64,000 nt of DNA from Bog-950 sp046329495. Lineage in GTDB: Bacteria; Bacteroidota; Bacteroidia; Chitinophagales; LD1. The notes beneath the pieces were generated by a model. That model was not told where the DNA came from. It was given only the letters and a program-made list of their open reading frames with translations, and ran no database searches. Below, one piece after another: positions 36,919 through 45,971 of this stretch. Position 1 is the first letter of the stretch, and every line of letters starts with the position of its first letter. Location of the stretch: contig JAXLUO010000012.1 of assembly GCA_046329495.1 (NCBI GenBank), positions 1-64,000 of the forward strand. Reading direction: 5' to 3'. The translations under genes were made by a program, and so were the position numbers.

Positions 36919-37676
36919 AGATTGATTCCGCCTGATACTTCTATTCGTTGCCCGTTTATCCAGCGTGCCGCGTCGCTGCATAAAAAGGCAACTACGCCTC
37001 CAATATCTTCCGAAACACCCACACGGCCCAAGGGCGATAAACTGCTCAGCACAGCTTTTACCTGCGGATTGCTGCGTATCATGGCATTATTAAAATCTGT
37101 TTCAACCGGTCCGGGAGCTACTGTGTTGGCAGTTATCTTGCGTGGCCCCAATTCTTTTGCCAGATATCTGGTATAGGTTTCTAAGGCACTTTTAAAACCC
37201 GCATATACCGAATAGCCATGCGCACAAAAGCGCGTAGTACCCGATGAGATATTGATAATAGTGCCACCGTCATTCATTACAGGCAAGCACTTCTGCGTTA
37301 AAAAATAAGGCCCTTTGTAATTGATGTTCAATATCCGGTCAAAGTCTGCTTCCGTAACCTGCGGTATAGTTAAGGTAGCACCTACACCGCCGTTGTTTAT
37401 CAGGTAGTCAAATCTTTCTACTCCCCATCCGGCCGAAAGTTGCGTTTTTAATTGCTCCATAAACATTGGCAGTCCATTTATGTCTCCCAGGTCCAATTGC
37501 AGTGCGGTTGATTTGCGGCCCAGCGTGTTAATGGCGGCAACTACCTGCTCTGCTTCCTCCCTACGTGTGTTGTAAGTAATAATTACATCTGCACCGGCAC
37601 CGGCTAAAGCCAGGGCCATATCTTTACCTAAATTTCTGCTGCCTCCGGTAACCAGGGCTATCTTAGCATTACTCAT
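36915..37676 (-). CDS. SDR family NAD(P)-dependent oxidoreductase
   Basis: A 253-residue short-chain dehydrogenase. Features in order: nucleotide loop VTGGSRNLGKDMA (TGxxxxxG), NNGG at the end of beta 4, Ser in INISSGTT, Tyr and Lys in YSVYAGFKSALE, VAPGPVETDF and the C-terminal GQRIEVSGGI. It most resembles 3-oxoacyl-ACP reductase or glucose dehydrogenase-like members, but the substrate cannot be told. It faces ychF on the other strand with 127 bp between the starts. Confidence 0.9.
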   Translation of the reverse strand: MSNAKIALVTGGSRNLGKDMALALAGAGADVIITYNTRREEAEQVVAAINTLGRKSTALQLDLGDINGLPMFMEQLKTQLSAGWGVERFDYLINNGGVGATLTIPQVTEADFDRILNINYKGPYFLTQKCLPVMNDGGTIINISSGTTRFCAHGYSVYAGFKSALETYTRYLAKELGPRKITANTVAPGPVETDFNNAMIRSNPQVKAVLSSLSPLGRVGVSEDIGGVVAFLCSDAARWINGQRIEVSGGINL

Positions 37677-37775
37677 TCTTGTTCTTTTTGCGCCTCAAAA
37701 ATGCAGATATCCTGTTTAATCGAATAGGTCATCATCCGAGTTATACACCTTAAAGGCGGATGTTGCCTGTATTTT

Positions 37776-37783
37776 TATATTTG
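37776..37783 (+). promoter_or_regulatory. -7 promoter box of ychF
   Basis: TATATTTG fits TANNTTTG and ends 20 bp before the ychF ATG. A TTG at 37763-37765 is only 10 bp away, too close for a normal -33 box, so confidence is limited. Confidence 0.4.
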
Positions 37784-37803
37784 CCGCGCAAAATTTTGAG
37801 TGT

Positions 37804-38901
37804 ATGAGTTTACAATGCGGTATCGTCGGCTTGCCAAACGTGGGCAAATCAACCCTTTTTAATGCCCTTTCTTCGGCTAAAGCACAGGCGGCCAACTTCC
37901 CGTTCTGTACTATCGATCCCAACATCGGTATCGTAACAGTGCCCGATGCCCGTTTAAAAAAGCTGGCAAGCATGGTAAACCCGCAACGTGTGGTGCCTAC
38001 CTCAATCGAATTTGTTGATATAGCCGGTCTTGTAAAAGGCGCAAGCAAAGGCGAAGGTTTAGGTAACCAATTCCTTGGTAACATCCGTGCTGTAGATGCT
38101 ATTATTCACGTTGTTCGTTGTTTCGAAAACGAAAACATCATTCACGTCGATGGCTCGGTGAACCCTGTGCGCGATAAGGAAATTATCGATACTGAGTTGC
38201 AGTTAAAGGATTTGGAAAGCGTTGATAAGAAAATCGACAAACTGAAGAAGATGTCGAAAACCGGTGATAAGGAAACCCTACGTGGTATTGATGTGCTGGA
38301 TGTTTACAAAAAACATCTGGAAAGCGGCCAAAGTGCCCGTACAGCTCCGGTAACCGACGAAGACAAGCGTTTTATTGCGGATATCCAGTTGCTTACCGCT
38401 AAACCGGTTATTTACTGCTGTAATGTTGAAGAAGGCAGCGTGGTGAACGGAAACAAATACGTAGAAGAAGTAAGAAAAGCTGTTGCCGGCGAAAATGCTG
38501 AAGTTGTAATTATCAGTGCTGCCATCGAAGCTGATATTGCTGTAATGGAATCGGAAGAGGAACGCGAAATGTTCCTACAGGAACTGGGCCTTAAGGAATC
38601 GGGGTTAAACCGTCTTATCCAGGCAGCCTATCACTTACTGCATTTGCAAACCTACTTTACCGTTGGTGTTAAAGAAGTTCGTGCATGGACCATCCACAAA
38701 GGCGATAAGGCCCCTCAGGCTGCCGGCGTTATCCATAGTGACTTTGAGCGCGGTTTCATCCGTGCTGAAGTTATGGGATACGACGATTTTGTGCATTATG
38801 GCAGCGAAGCGGCCTGCCGTGCTGCAGGTAAACTGCGTTCCGAAGGCAAGGAATATATTGTACATGATGGCGACATTATGAACTTCCTGTTCAACGTTTA
38901 A
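37804..38901 (+). CDS. ychF: Redox-regulated ATPase YchF (OLA1 family)
   Basis: Ribosome-associated P-loop ATPase of the Obg family that prefers ATP to GTP. G1 motif GLPNVGKSTLFNALSSA, with FPFCTIDPNIGIVTVPD (switch I region), DIAGLVKGASKGEGLGNQFL (G3), and the C-terminal TGS-like domain with YFTVGVKEVRAWTI, GVIHSDFERGFIRAEV and the ending DIMNFLFNV. 365 residues is standard. Single gene, certain identification. Confidence 0.98.
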   Translation: MSLQCGIVGLPNVGKSTLFNALSSAKAQAANFPFCTIDPNIGIVTVPDARLKKLASMVNPQRVVPTSIEFVDIAGLVKGASKGEGLGNQFLGNIRAVDAIIHVVRCFENENIIHVDGSVNPVRDKEIIDTELQLKDLESVDKKIDKLKKMSKTGDKETLRGIDVLDVYKKHLESGQSARTAPVTDEDKRFIADIQLLTAKPVIYCCNVEEGSVVNGNKYVEEVRKAVAGENAEVVIISAAIEADIAVMESEEEREMFLQELGLKESGLNRLIQAAYHLLHLQTYFTVGVKEVRAWTIHKGDKAPQAAGVIHSDFERGFIRAEVMGYDDFVHYGSEAACRAAGKLRSEGKEYIVHDGDIMNFLFNV

Positions 38902-39023
38902 TTCATTAATATACTGGATATCAACGCGTATTAGCGTTACATGTTTAAAAGTTAATGTAATTCTATTTTTTAGCCGGGTTGCTGATTGCTTATATTCACC
39001 TATAGCAAACAAAACCCCAGCTG

Positions 39024-41120
39024 ATGAAAAAAACTTTCCTCTTTACCCTACTGGTTCTGTTAATTACTGCAACCCTTCATGCTCAATATTGTGGTGGTTC
39101 TGGTAACGCGGTCTGCACACCCGGTGGGCCCTACCCAACTCTTGGCTTTTACCCCAGTTATGATAGTATTCCATGTGCAGTTATAGGTCAGGCTTATGAC
39201 CAGAAAATCGACATGCAAATTCCTGCTACGGTGCCTTACAACGGCACTACTGCTACCATTACCTCTATTAAAATCGATAGTATTAATAATCTTCCTTGTA
39301 GCTTATGTTGGCGAACAAACAATGCCAATAATACATTTGCCGGTAACAGCACCGGTTGTGTGCGCGTAAGCGGTACAACCTTTGACGCCGCCGGGCAATA
39401 TAACCTGCGTATTCGTATTACAGTTTCTGCCACTGTATTGGGTTTCCCGGCAACTATCAGCAATCAGGACGCTTCGCAATTTGGTGTTAAGTTTTACCTG
39501 CGTGTGCAGGCTCCGGGTGGTGTTTGTACCCCGGTTGATACCAACTCAGCAGGTCGCAATGCAGCAACACCTGGTAGTATTACGGTTCCGGCGATCATTG
39601 GCCCCGGCACTGTGTGCAGTAACAGCAGCGCCACCTTAAGCGCAACCGGCGGTTACGATACATATGTATGGAGCACCGGCGCTTTAACCCAGTCCATCAA
39701 CGTATCAAGTGCAGGAACCTACACTGTTACGGTGTATGCTAATTGTGCTTCTGCTACCGCATCACAAACTGTAACATCTATACCAATTGCTGCCAACATT
39801 TCAGCAGGCGGTCCGCTTACCTTCTGTTCAGGAGGCAATGTGGTGCTTACAGCGGCAGCAGGTAATAGCGCCTATGCCTGGAGTACCGGCGCTACTACAC
39901 AATCAATTACCGTTTCTACAAGTGGCACCTACTCGGTTACTGCAACTAACGGTTCGTGTACAGCCACCGATAGTAAGGTAGTTACCGTTACTTCAAATAA
40001 TCTTTCACCTGTAATTACGCCACCTTCGGCTAATATCTGTGCGGGGGGCTCTGTTACTTTGGATGCAGGCGCCGGTTACGATAGTTATGTTTGGAGCACC
40101 ACTGATAACACACAGTCAACTACCGTTAACAGTGGTAATACCTATACCGTAACCGTTATGCAAGGTACTTGTACCGGTACCGCTTCAGCAGTAGTAACGC
40201 TGGGCAACTTTCCGGTTGCAGTAAATATTACCCCTGCCGGCCCGGTAAATGCCTGTGCAGGCGACCAGGTAACGCTGGATGCAGGAGCGGGTTATAATTC
40301 CTACAACTGGAGCAGTGGTGGCGGTACGCAATCTGCCGTCGTTACTACCTCGGGCTCTTACGTTGTTACTGTAGTGCAAAACGGGTGTATTGGTAAAGAT
40401 ACCGTTGTGGTTAACGTACATCCTTTACCCGATCCGGTAATTACACCTTCGTCAATTTCTATATGCGATGGACAAACCGCTACCTTAGATGCAGGTGCCG
40501 GCTTTAGCAGCTACCAATGGTCTAACAATTCTACCACACAAAGCATTGTGGTTTCTAATGCAGGTAATTACGATGTTACTGTTACGCAAAATGGTTGTAC
40601 CGGCACAACCCAACAAGCTGCAGTAGTAAATGTTACCAGCGTTCCGGATGCAACCATTACCTTAACAAGTAATAACGTATTGCACACCGCACCGGGCGCT
40701 GCAAGCTACACATGGTATCATAACCAAACACAAATCAGCAACGCAACCGATTCGGTTTATACCGTACCTGCCGGAACCTTTGGGTTATATACGGTAATAG
40801 CGGCAAATGGTATTTGTGCCGATACTGCTTCAATCACAATTTCATCTATTAACGATTTAGCGTCGGTTACTGACTTTAATCTGATGCCTAACCCCGCAAA
40901 AGATAATCTGTTGATTAGCTATAATGCATTGGCTGCAGGTGAAACACAATTGCTTGTATTTGATTTAAGCGGTAAGCTGGTAATGCAAATTGCCTCAGGT
41001 TATAAACAAGCCGGTAAATATGAATACAATATCCCGGTTGGCAATTTTGCTCAAGGAGTATATGTATTGACATTACAGACAGAAAATGGTAGATTTAACA
41101 CAAGATTTATCAAGCAATAG
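39024..41120 (+). CDS. T9SS-exported Ig-like repeat protein, paralogue of 22019-27664
   Basis: A 698-residue secreted protein. Signal peptide ends TLHAQ. The N-terminal Cys-rich domain (LGFYPSYDSIPCAVIGQAYD, NLPCSLCWR, TGCVRVSGTTFDAAGQYN) aligns with that of the giant adhesin. It has five clear Ig-like modules plus a sixth divergent one. Modules 2-4 (GPLTFCSGGNVVLTA; SPVITPPSANICAGGS; NITPAGPVNACAGDQ) match the order of modules 10-12 and 16-18 of the giant. The type A sorting domain (LMPNPAKDNLLISYN, FDLSGKLVMQI, GRFNTRFIKQ) is almost the same as in the giant. Both were clearly made from one ancestor. Ligand unknown. Confidence 0.92.
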   Translation: MKKTFLFTLLVLLITATLHAQYCGGSGNAVCTPGGPYPTLGFYPSYDSIPCAVIGQAYDQKIDMQIPATVPYNGTTATITSIKIDSINNLPCSLCWRTNNANNTFAGNSTGCVRVSGTTFDAAGQYNLRIRITVSATVLGFPATISNQDASQFGVKFYLRVQAPGGVCTPVDTNSAGRNAATPGSITVPAIIGPGTVCSNSSATLSATGGYDTYVWSTGALTQSINVSSAGTYTVTVYANCASATASQTVTSIPIAANISAGGPLTFCSGGNVVLTAAAGNSAYAWSTGATTQSITVSTSGTYSVTATNGSCTATDSKVVTVTSNNLSPVITPPSANICAGGSVTLDAGAGYDSYVWSTTDNTQSTTVNSGNTYTVTVMQGTCTGTASAVVTLGNFPVAVNITPAGPVNACAGDQVTLDAGAGYNSYNWSSGGGTQSAVVTTSGSYVVTVVQNGCIGKDTVVVNVHPLPDPVITPSSISICDGQTATLDAGAGFSSYQWSNNSTTQSIVVSNAGNYDVTVTQNGCTGTTQQAAVVNVTSVPDATITLTSNNVLHTAPGAASYTWYHNQTQISNATDSVYTVPAGTFGLYTVIAANGICADTASITISSINDLASVTDFNLMPNPAKDNLLISYNALAAGETQLLVFDLSGKLVMQIASGYKQAGKYEYNIPVGNFAQGVYVLTLQTENGRFNTRFIKQ

Positions 41121-41148
41121 TTCTGTTGGAACCGGGATTATTCTTGAG

Positions 41149-41176
41149 AGCGGAAACTTCGGTTTCCGCTTTTTTT
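41149..41176 (+). terminator. Strong terminator with TTCG loop
   Basis: AGCGGAAAC, loop TTCG, GTTTCCGCT followed by a run of seven Ts: a textbook intrinsic terminator 28 bp after the stop of the Ig-like protein. Confidence 0.92.
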
Positions 41177-41368
41177 ATGATTTTAACAGATGACCATTAA
41201 AATTTACACCCGGTGCAAATAAGGGGTAGAAAATATATGGCCTTATCAATTCGTTGATTTAATTTAGATGCCGGTTTCAGGTAAGATGAAACCAAACTTA
41301 ACTTGTAACAGTATCAAGGTAATAAGAGCAGAAAATTACCTTGGTCTTTAAACCCTTAATAATAGCCC

Positions 41369-42973
41369 ATGAGAAAAAAGCTCATTCGCTTAGTGCCGGT
41401 TTTTGTTCTGGCTCTTATAAGCTGGAATACGTCATCCGCCAACTTTTACTTTAAGGACTCTACCAGTAGCGATATCGATCCTGTAATCGTGCAGTTAGAC
41501 AGCATGAGTTACTCCTTGTTTACCCGCGATAAATTCTTTGCCAGCGGCGATGAACTATTGGCCAGCATTAACATGCCAACCGAGTTAATCCCCCGTTTTA
41601 CCGAAGCTGAAATTAAGGAGAAGATGAACCTTATACCCAGCGAGGTACCAATGACTTATAACGCCTACGTAAAGCAGTTTATCGATATGTTTGCCTATAA
41701 GAAGCGCGGTTTAATGACCCGCTGCTTGGCAAACTCGCAAATCTATTTCCCAATTTTCGAAGAGATACTGGACCGTAAAGGAATTCCTTTGGAGTTTAAA
41801 TATCTGCCTGTAGTTGAATCGGCCTTTAACCCCGTGGCAGTATCGCATTGCGGCGCAACCGGTTTGTGGCAGTTGATGTATGGTACCGGTAGCATGTTAG
41901 GCCTCGACATTAACAGCTATATCGACGAGCGCCGCGACCCTGTAAAAGCTACCGAAGCTGCGGCCGACTACCTGAAAAAGATGTATGACATGTACGGCGA
42001 TTGGAACCTGGTGCTGGCAGCGTATAACTCCGGTCCCGGTAATGTGAATAAGGCCATTGCCCGCGCAGGCGGCACTAAAAACTTCTGGGCTATCATGAAT
42101 TACCTGCCTGCCGAAACACGCAGCTACGTGCCTTGTTACCTGGCAGCCGTATATGTGATGGAATATGCAGAAGACTTTAAATTAATGAGTGCTGAGCCAA
42201 AGCGCGATTTATATGCGGTTGATACGGTGTATATCACAAGCAAGGTTAGCTTAAAGCATATTTCAGATGTATTGGGAATAGGGGAGGACGAGCTTCAGTT
42301 CCTTAATCCTTCTATCAAAAAAGGCATCATTCCTTATACCGCAAATGGTTTTGCTATAAACCTGCCTGTTAGCTACTTTGCTTTATTCGAAGCTAAAAAG
42401 GAAGATATAATGAACGATACCAGCATGGTGGTACAGAATACGGAAACCATTATTGCTTCAGCTCCTAAAGTGGTATACCACAAGGTGCTTAAAAATCAAA
42501 CCTTAAGCGCAATTGCAGGTAAGTATGGTGTTACAACTTCTTCTATTAAAAAATGGAATAAGCTCAAGAATTCCTATGTGTATCCGGGTCAAAAGTTGAA
42601 AATCTATACAACCACTGCCACCGTAAGCACTACCTCTGCTAAGTACGATCAGGTATTTTCTACTAATAAGGTTATCGACAATTCAAAGGCACAGGGTGCT
42701 GATACTGTCGTAAAAACCACTCCTTCTGTAACCGCACTTGCTGCAGCTACTACTGTCAATAAATCGGATAGTATGAAAAATGTGGCGGCCAGTAATGGTG
42801 ATAAGTTAAACTCGCAATGCAATTGCATTTATCACGTAGTTCAGCCCGGCGATACGCTTTGGAATCTTACCCAACGTTATCAGGGCCTTACCATCGATAA
42901 ACTGAAAGCTGACAACAAAGAGTTGCAAAGCCGTCCGATTAAGGTGGGAGACATTATCAAAATACTACTGTAA
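41369..42973 (+). CDS. LysM lytic transglycosylase, MltD type
   Basis: Cell-wall enzyme that cleaves peptidoglycan glycan strands to anhydromuropeptides. 534 residues: signal peptide (ends SSANF), helical lead-in, an SLT domain at about residues 130-260 with the catalytic Glu in LPVVESAFNPVAVS, then GATGLWQLMYGTG, MYGDWNLVLAAYNSGPGNV; two LysM domains, at about 368-413 (VYHKVLKNQTLSAIAGKYG) and 489-534 (YHVVQPGDTLWNLTQRY), bind the wall. A Ser/Thr-rich linker separates them. Single gene followed by a terminator. Active site intact. Confidence 0.95.
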   Translation: MRKKLIRLVPVFVLALISWNTSSANFYFKDSTSSDIDPVIVQLDSMSYSLFTRDKFFASGDELLASINMPTELIPRFTEAEIKEKMNLIPSEVPMTYNAYVKQFIDMFAYKKRGLMTRCLANSQIYFPIFEEILDRKGIPLEFKYLPVVESAFNPVAVSHCGATGLWQLMYGTGSMLGLDINSYIDERRDPVKATEAAADYLKKMYDMYGDWNLVLAAYNSGPGNVNKAIARAGGTKNFWAIMNYLPAETRSYVPCYLAAVYVMEYAEDFKLMSAEPKRDLYAVDTVYITSKVSLKHISDVLGIGEDELQFLNPSIKKGIIPYTANGFAINLPVSYFALFEAKKEDIMNDTSMVVQNTETIIASAPKVVYHKVLKNQTLSAIAGKYGVTTSSIKKWNKLKNSYVYPGQKLKIYTTTATVSTTSAKYDQVFSTNKVIDNSKAQGADTVVKTTPSVTALAAATTVNKSDSMKNVAASNGDKLNSQCNCIYHVVQPGDTLWNLTQRYQGLTIDKLKADNKELQSRPIKVGDIIKILL

Positions 42974-42992
42974 ACCAGCTGGTTCAAAATAT

Positions 42993-43027
42993 AAAGAGCG
43001 ATGTCCCTCGGTGGTCATCGCTCTTTT
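42993..43027 (+). terminator. Terminator after the lytic transglycosylase
   Basis: AAAGAGCGATG pairs with CATCGCTCTTTT across a 12-base loop, starting 20 bp after the stop codon, with a short T run. Confidence 0.8.
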
Positions 43028-43043
43028 AGTTTATGCAATAAAA

Positions 43044-43066
43044 AAAGCTCCGTATAACAGAGCTTT
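43044..43066 (-). terminator. Terminator after the small secreted protein
   Basis: AAAGCTC, 9-base loop, GAGCTTT, preceded on the plus strand by an A run that becomes a T run on the minus strand. It lies 23 bp beyond the stop of the gene at 43090-43482. Confidence 0.7.
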
Positions 43067-43089
43067 CATAACTATCAATAGGTTAAATT

Positions 43090-43482
43090 TTAGCGATGTT
43101 TAATGGTAAGGTTGGCGGAAGTTAAATAGGTGCCTTTAGCAGTGTATACCTTAACCTTATAATTACCGGGATCAAAGAATACCACTTCCTTCCAGGCGAA
43201 ATTCCAGGTGTTATCAACTTTTTGAGGCATGCGGGTTATTTCTTCTTCTTTACCTGCATCGTTAAGCAGAAAGATGCGAAACTCCATGCCTTCGGTATTA
43301 AAGCGGTCATCAGCTTTAAGTAAAAATTTCAGCACACCACCGTCCTGATCTACCATAAAGGAATTAGACGACATCTGCGCGCGGCCTTCGCCGTTTACAT
43401 CCTCGCAAAAGGTTAACGAGTACTGTGCCTGAGCAAAGTATGTGCCTGCTAAAAACAGTGCCGAAACAAACAGCTTTTTCAT
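43090..43482 (-). CDS. Small secreted beta-rich protein, unknown function
   Basis: A 130-residue exported protein. Signal peptide MKKLFVSALFLAGTYFAQA, cleaved before QYSLTF. The mature part has alternating hydrophobic pattern of a beta sandwich (VLKFLLKADDRFNTEGMEFR, FFDPGNYKVKVYTAKGTYL). No Cys pair apart from one Cys in LTFCEDVNG, no T9SS tail, so it is probably periplasmic. I do not recognise the family. It is a single gene, bounded by terminators on both sides. Confidence 0.75.
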   Translation of the reverse strand: MKKLFVSALFLAGTYFAQAQYSLTFCEDVNGEGRAQMSSNSFMVDQDGGVLKFLLKADDRFNTEGMEFRIFLLNDAGKEEEITRMPQKVDNTWNFAWKEVVFFDPGNYKVKVYTAKGTYLTSANLTIKHR

Positions 43483-43662
43483 GCGCTTGCGTTTATTGGT
43501 TCCAAAAATACCTGCTACCTCCTTTAGGTAAGCCTGATTGTTTGAGCAAGCATATGTCGATAAGCTTACCCGATTCCATTTTATGCTACAAGCTACAACT
43601 TGTATCAGGTACGTTTATACGGAGAGCAATGGAAAAAGTTATGGCCTTGCCTGCGGGTAATT

Positions 43663-43695
43663 AAAAAGCCGGAAGGAGACCACTCTTTCCGGCTT
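43663..43695 (-). terminator. Terminator after msrB
   Basis: AAGCCGGAA and TTCCGGCTT form a 9-bp stem with a 12-base loop; the plus-strand A run at 43663-43667 gives a T tail on the minus strand. It starts 21 bp after the msrB stop. Confidence 0.82.
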
Positions 43696-43715
43696 ATATT
43701 CAATAGGTTGCAGCC

Positions 43716-44249
43716 CTATGGTTTCTTCTCGTCTTTCTTAAAATCCAACGAAATGGAGTTTACACAATAACGTTGGCCGGTTTCCGTAGGGCCATCGTCA
43801 AACAAATGTCCTAAATGGCTACCGCATTTACCGCACATAATTTCTGTTCGTATCATACCATGGCTGGTATCCACTTTGGTAGTAATCTTTCCTCCGGCAA
43901 TCTCGCGGTCAAAACTTGGCCAGCCGCAGTGCGAATCAAATTTCATGTCGGAAGTAAACAGTTCGTTACCACAGGCGGCGCATACATACACACCCTTTTC
44001 TTTGTTCAGGTAGTATTTACCTGTAAACGGCCGCTCGGTGCCTTTTTCGCGCAACACATAATATTGATCGTCGGTGAGCAGTTTTTTCCATTCCTCTTCG
44101 GTTTTAACCACTTTGGTGGTATCGTTACCGGTGCTATCGTTTTGCATAACGGTTTGTTTTTTAGTTGTTGAATCGGCGGTGGTGGTCTTCTGACCGCAGG
44201 CAGTTAGGGTAGCGCTAATGGCTAAAATTAAAAGCAACTTAAGTTTCAT
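43716..44249 (-). CDS. msrB: Peptide-methionine (R)-S-oxide reductase, lipoprotein
   Basis: Repairs oxidised methionine in exported proteins. A lipoprotein signal ends at Cys18 (TLTAC), so the enzyme is anchored in the periplasm or on the outer membrane. After a Thr/Lys-rich spacer, the MsrB domain spans about residues 50-172: zinc-binding CAACG and CGKCGSHLGH, substrate site FDSHCGWPSF, and the catalytic Cys in GQRYCVNSISL. The common resolving Cys position holds the Cys in SHCGWP, as in many MsrB. It is alone, between terminator hairpin and divergent-free 110-bp gap. Confidence 0.95.
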   Translation of the reverse strand: MKLKLLLILAISATLTACGQKTTTADSTTKKQTVMQNDSTGNDTTKVVKTEEEWKKLLTDDQYYVLREKGTERPFTGKYYLNKEKGVYVCAACGNELFTSDMKFDSHCGWPSFDREIAGGKITTKVDTSHGMIRTEIMCGKCGSHLGHLFDDGPTETGQRYCVNSISLDFKKDEKKP

Positions 44250-44359
44250 ATAGCTGGCTGTTTCCTTATTGGTCGGTTAACAGGTTCTTTCCTTACACCG
44301 TAGGCTCTTATATAACAGCGGTAAGCCGGCTTTGTTTTGCTTTGGGTCCTCAAAACCTG

Positions 44360-45439
44360 TTAATGCCCTGCCTTGCGTGCCTCCAGTTGTTGCTTGTAAA
44401 TGGCACAATCGCCATTGCCGGGGTCAGCCAATTCATAAATGGCAATTATCTTTTCGGCCTGTGCCAAATCGTTGCTGTTTAAAGCGTTTTTACCAAGCGA
44501 ATAACAGGCGAGTGATATAAAACCCAATGCCCTGTCGCTAACAGCATCCGTTGCCGACTTTTTACGCAATTCAGCTACTTTCAATTTCCACCAGTTCAAA
44601 TCCTGAGTTTGCATGTTTTTCAGTAACTCTTGTTTTAGCGTATTTTCTTTGTCTACTGCACTAAGTTTGGCTGCATCAACCACTACCAACTTGTTTTTGG
44701 CAATACTGCTAAAAGGTAAAAAGGCATTTTGAAATACCGTTGCCTCTGGCCATTCATGCTTGCCGCTCCATTCAATCAGATAATGAGGATAGGTAGCACT
44801 AAGCCCTTGATGAAACAATAGCAGATCACTGTAGTTCATATCATGTGTGCCTGCAATGCCCAAAAAGGAGATAGGTCTGCTGAAGTTTTGCATAGGCGCA
44901 ACTGCGCCGCAGTATACTACATGTGTTACGGTAGGTATGCTGTTGGCAGCCATCATTGCTACCTTGGCCCCGCCGCTAAATCCGCAAAAGATAATATGGG
45001 TGCCATCCAGCTTGTAGCGGTGGCTTAAATCGGCTATTAATCTGCCTGCAATACTTACTCCTTCCTGTAAGCTGGCGCCATTGCGCGAGGTATTGGAACC
45101 GGCCAGGATGGTGTTGTTCTTATCGGCCAGTTCCTTGTATTTTTCTAATGGCACGCTGCCATCACCATGCGGATCGAAGAATACAATAATGGAATGCGGA
45201 ACAGAGGTGTCAAATCCTTTTGGCAGATACAGCGCAAAACTATCCGCCGTTGCATTCTGCACAGGCAGAGAGGCTATTACCTTTCCGGGATCTACATGAA
45301 CTATCAGTGCAGGGGTTTGCTGCGGTACAACAGGCGGTTGAGTTACAGTGGCTGTGGTAGTTGTTTCAGAAGGCGTGGTTTGCGGTTGCGAGCATGCCAC
45401 CAAGCCTAATAACAGCAGCGAATAGCTGTATGGTTTCAT
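44360..45439 (-). CDS. Alpha/beta hydrolase lipoprotein
   Basis: A 359-residue lipoprotein (lipobox GLVAC, Cys16) followed by a Thr/Pro-rich linker of about 30 residues. The hydrolase part (about 45-250) has the strand SIIVFFDPHGDGSVP, the nucleophile elbow GFSGGAKVAM (Ser in GxSGG) and a late His candidate in SGKHEWPEATVF. The C-terminal 100 residues are helical and TPR-like (RALGFISLACYSLGKNALNSN). The GFSGG elbow and HEWP motif resemble PHB depolymerase-like or dienelactone hydrolase-like esterases. Substrate unknown. It precedes the phosphoribosyltransferase gene's downstream end by 16 bp and may lie in one operon with it. Confidence 0.82.
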   Translation of the reverse strand: MKPYSYSLLLLGLVACSQPQTTPSETTTTATVTQPPVVPQQTPALIVHVDPGKVIASLPVQNATADSFALYLPKGFDTSVPHSIIVFFDPHGDGSVPLEKYKELADKNNTILAGSNTSRNGASLQEGVSIAGRLIADLSHRYKLDGTHIIFCGFSGGAKVAMMAANSIPTVTHVVYCGAVAPMQNFSRPISFLGIAGTHDMNYSDLLLFHQGLSATYPHYLIEWSGKHEWPEATVFQNAFLPFSSIAKNKLVVVDAAKLSAVDKENTLKQELLKNMQTQDLNWWKLKVAELRKKSATDAVSDRALGFISLACYSLGKNALNSNDLAQAEKIIAIYELADPGNGDCAIYKQQLEARKAGH

Positions 45440-45455
45440 TGCAGTTGCTTAAGGG

Positions 45456-45959
45456 TTAGGTAAGGAAGGCCGTGCCGTTTCCTTTCTCATCAAACGCCAC
45501 TTGTATATGCTCCTGCAGGGTAGTGCTAAGCGATAGGCCTACAAAATCCGGAGTTATTGGGAAAAGCTTATGTTGGCGATCAACCAATACTGCGGCCTGC
45601 ACTTTGCGTGGCGAGAACTCCATAATGGGCTTCAGGGCATAATACATCGTTTTGCCGGTGTTGGCTACATCATCCACCAATATCACTGTTTTATTGTCAA
45701 GCCCTTTCTTACTTGCCTCCAGCTCAATTTTATCTTCCAGCGGTTTATCCTTGTTCAGGTTTAAACTTATCAGGCTTACCTGCATACCGTCAATCTGCTC
45801 AATCTCTTTCTTCAACTGTGCAGCATAGCGGTAACCGTTAGGCTGAATGCCGATAATTACTAATTCTTTTTCATCGTAATTCTCTTCAACAATCTGGTAG
45901 GCTATTCTTCTGGTCTTTTGCTTAATCTCCTCTGTATCCAGAATTTGTGTCTTCTTCAT
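45456..45959 (-). CDS. Type I phosphoribosyltransferase, PyrR-like
   Basis: A 167-residue cytosolic enzyme with the PRPP loop VILVDDVANTGKT (residues about 91-103) and the flexible-loop region before it. The spacing and the VDRQHKLFPITPDFVGLSL segment resemble PyrR, which is a uracil phosphoribosyltransferase and, in Firmicutes, an RNA-binding regulator of pyr genes. No pyr operon is adjacent here, so a regulatory role is not supported. It is the second of three minus-strand genes from the protease at 48356 to the hydrolase, with gaps of 12 and 16 bp, so they may be co-transcribed. Confidence 0.85.
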   Translation of the reverse strand: MKKTQILDTEEIKQKTRRIAYQIVEENYDEKELVIIGIQPNGYRYAAQLKKEIEQIDGMQVSLISLNLNKDKPLEDKIELEASKKGLDNKTVILVDDVANTGKTMYYALKPIMEFSPRKVQAAVLVDRQHKLFPITPDFVGLSLSTTLQEHIQVAFDEKGNGTAFLT

Positions 45960-45971
45960 CTTACTTAAACT

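Noticed and set aside
45456..45959. PyrR-type attenuation of a pyr operon
   Set aside because: No pyr operon is adjacent and no PyrR-binding leader is visible near pyrE.
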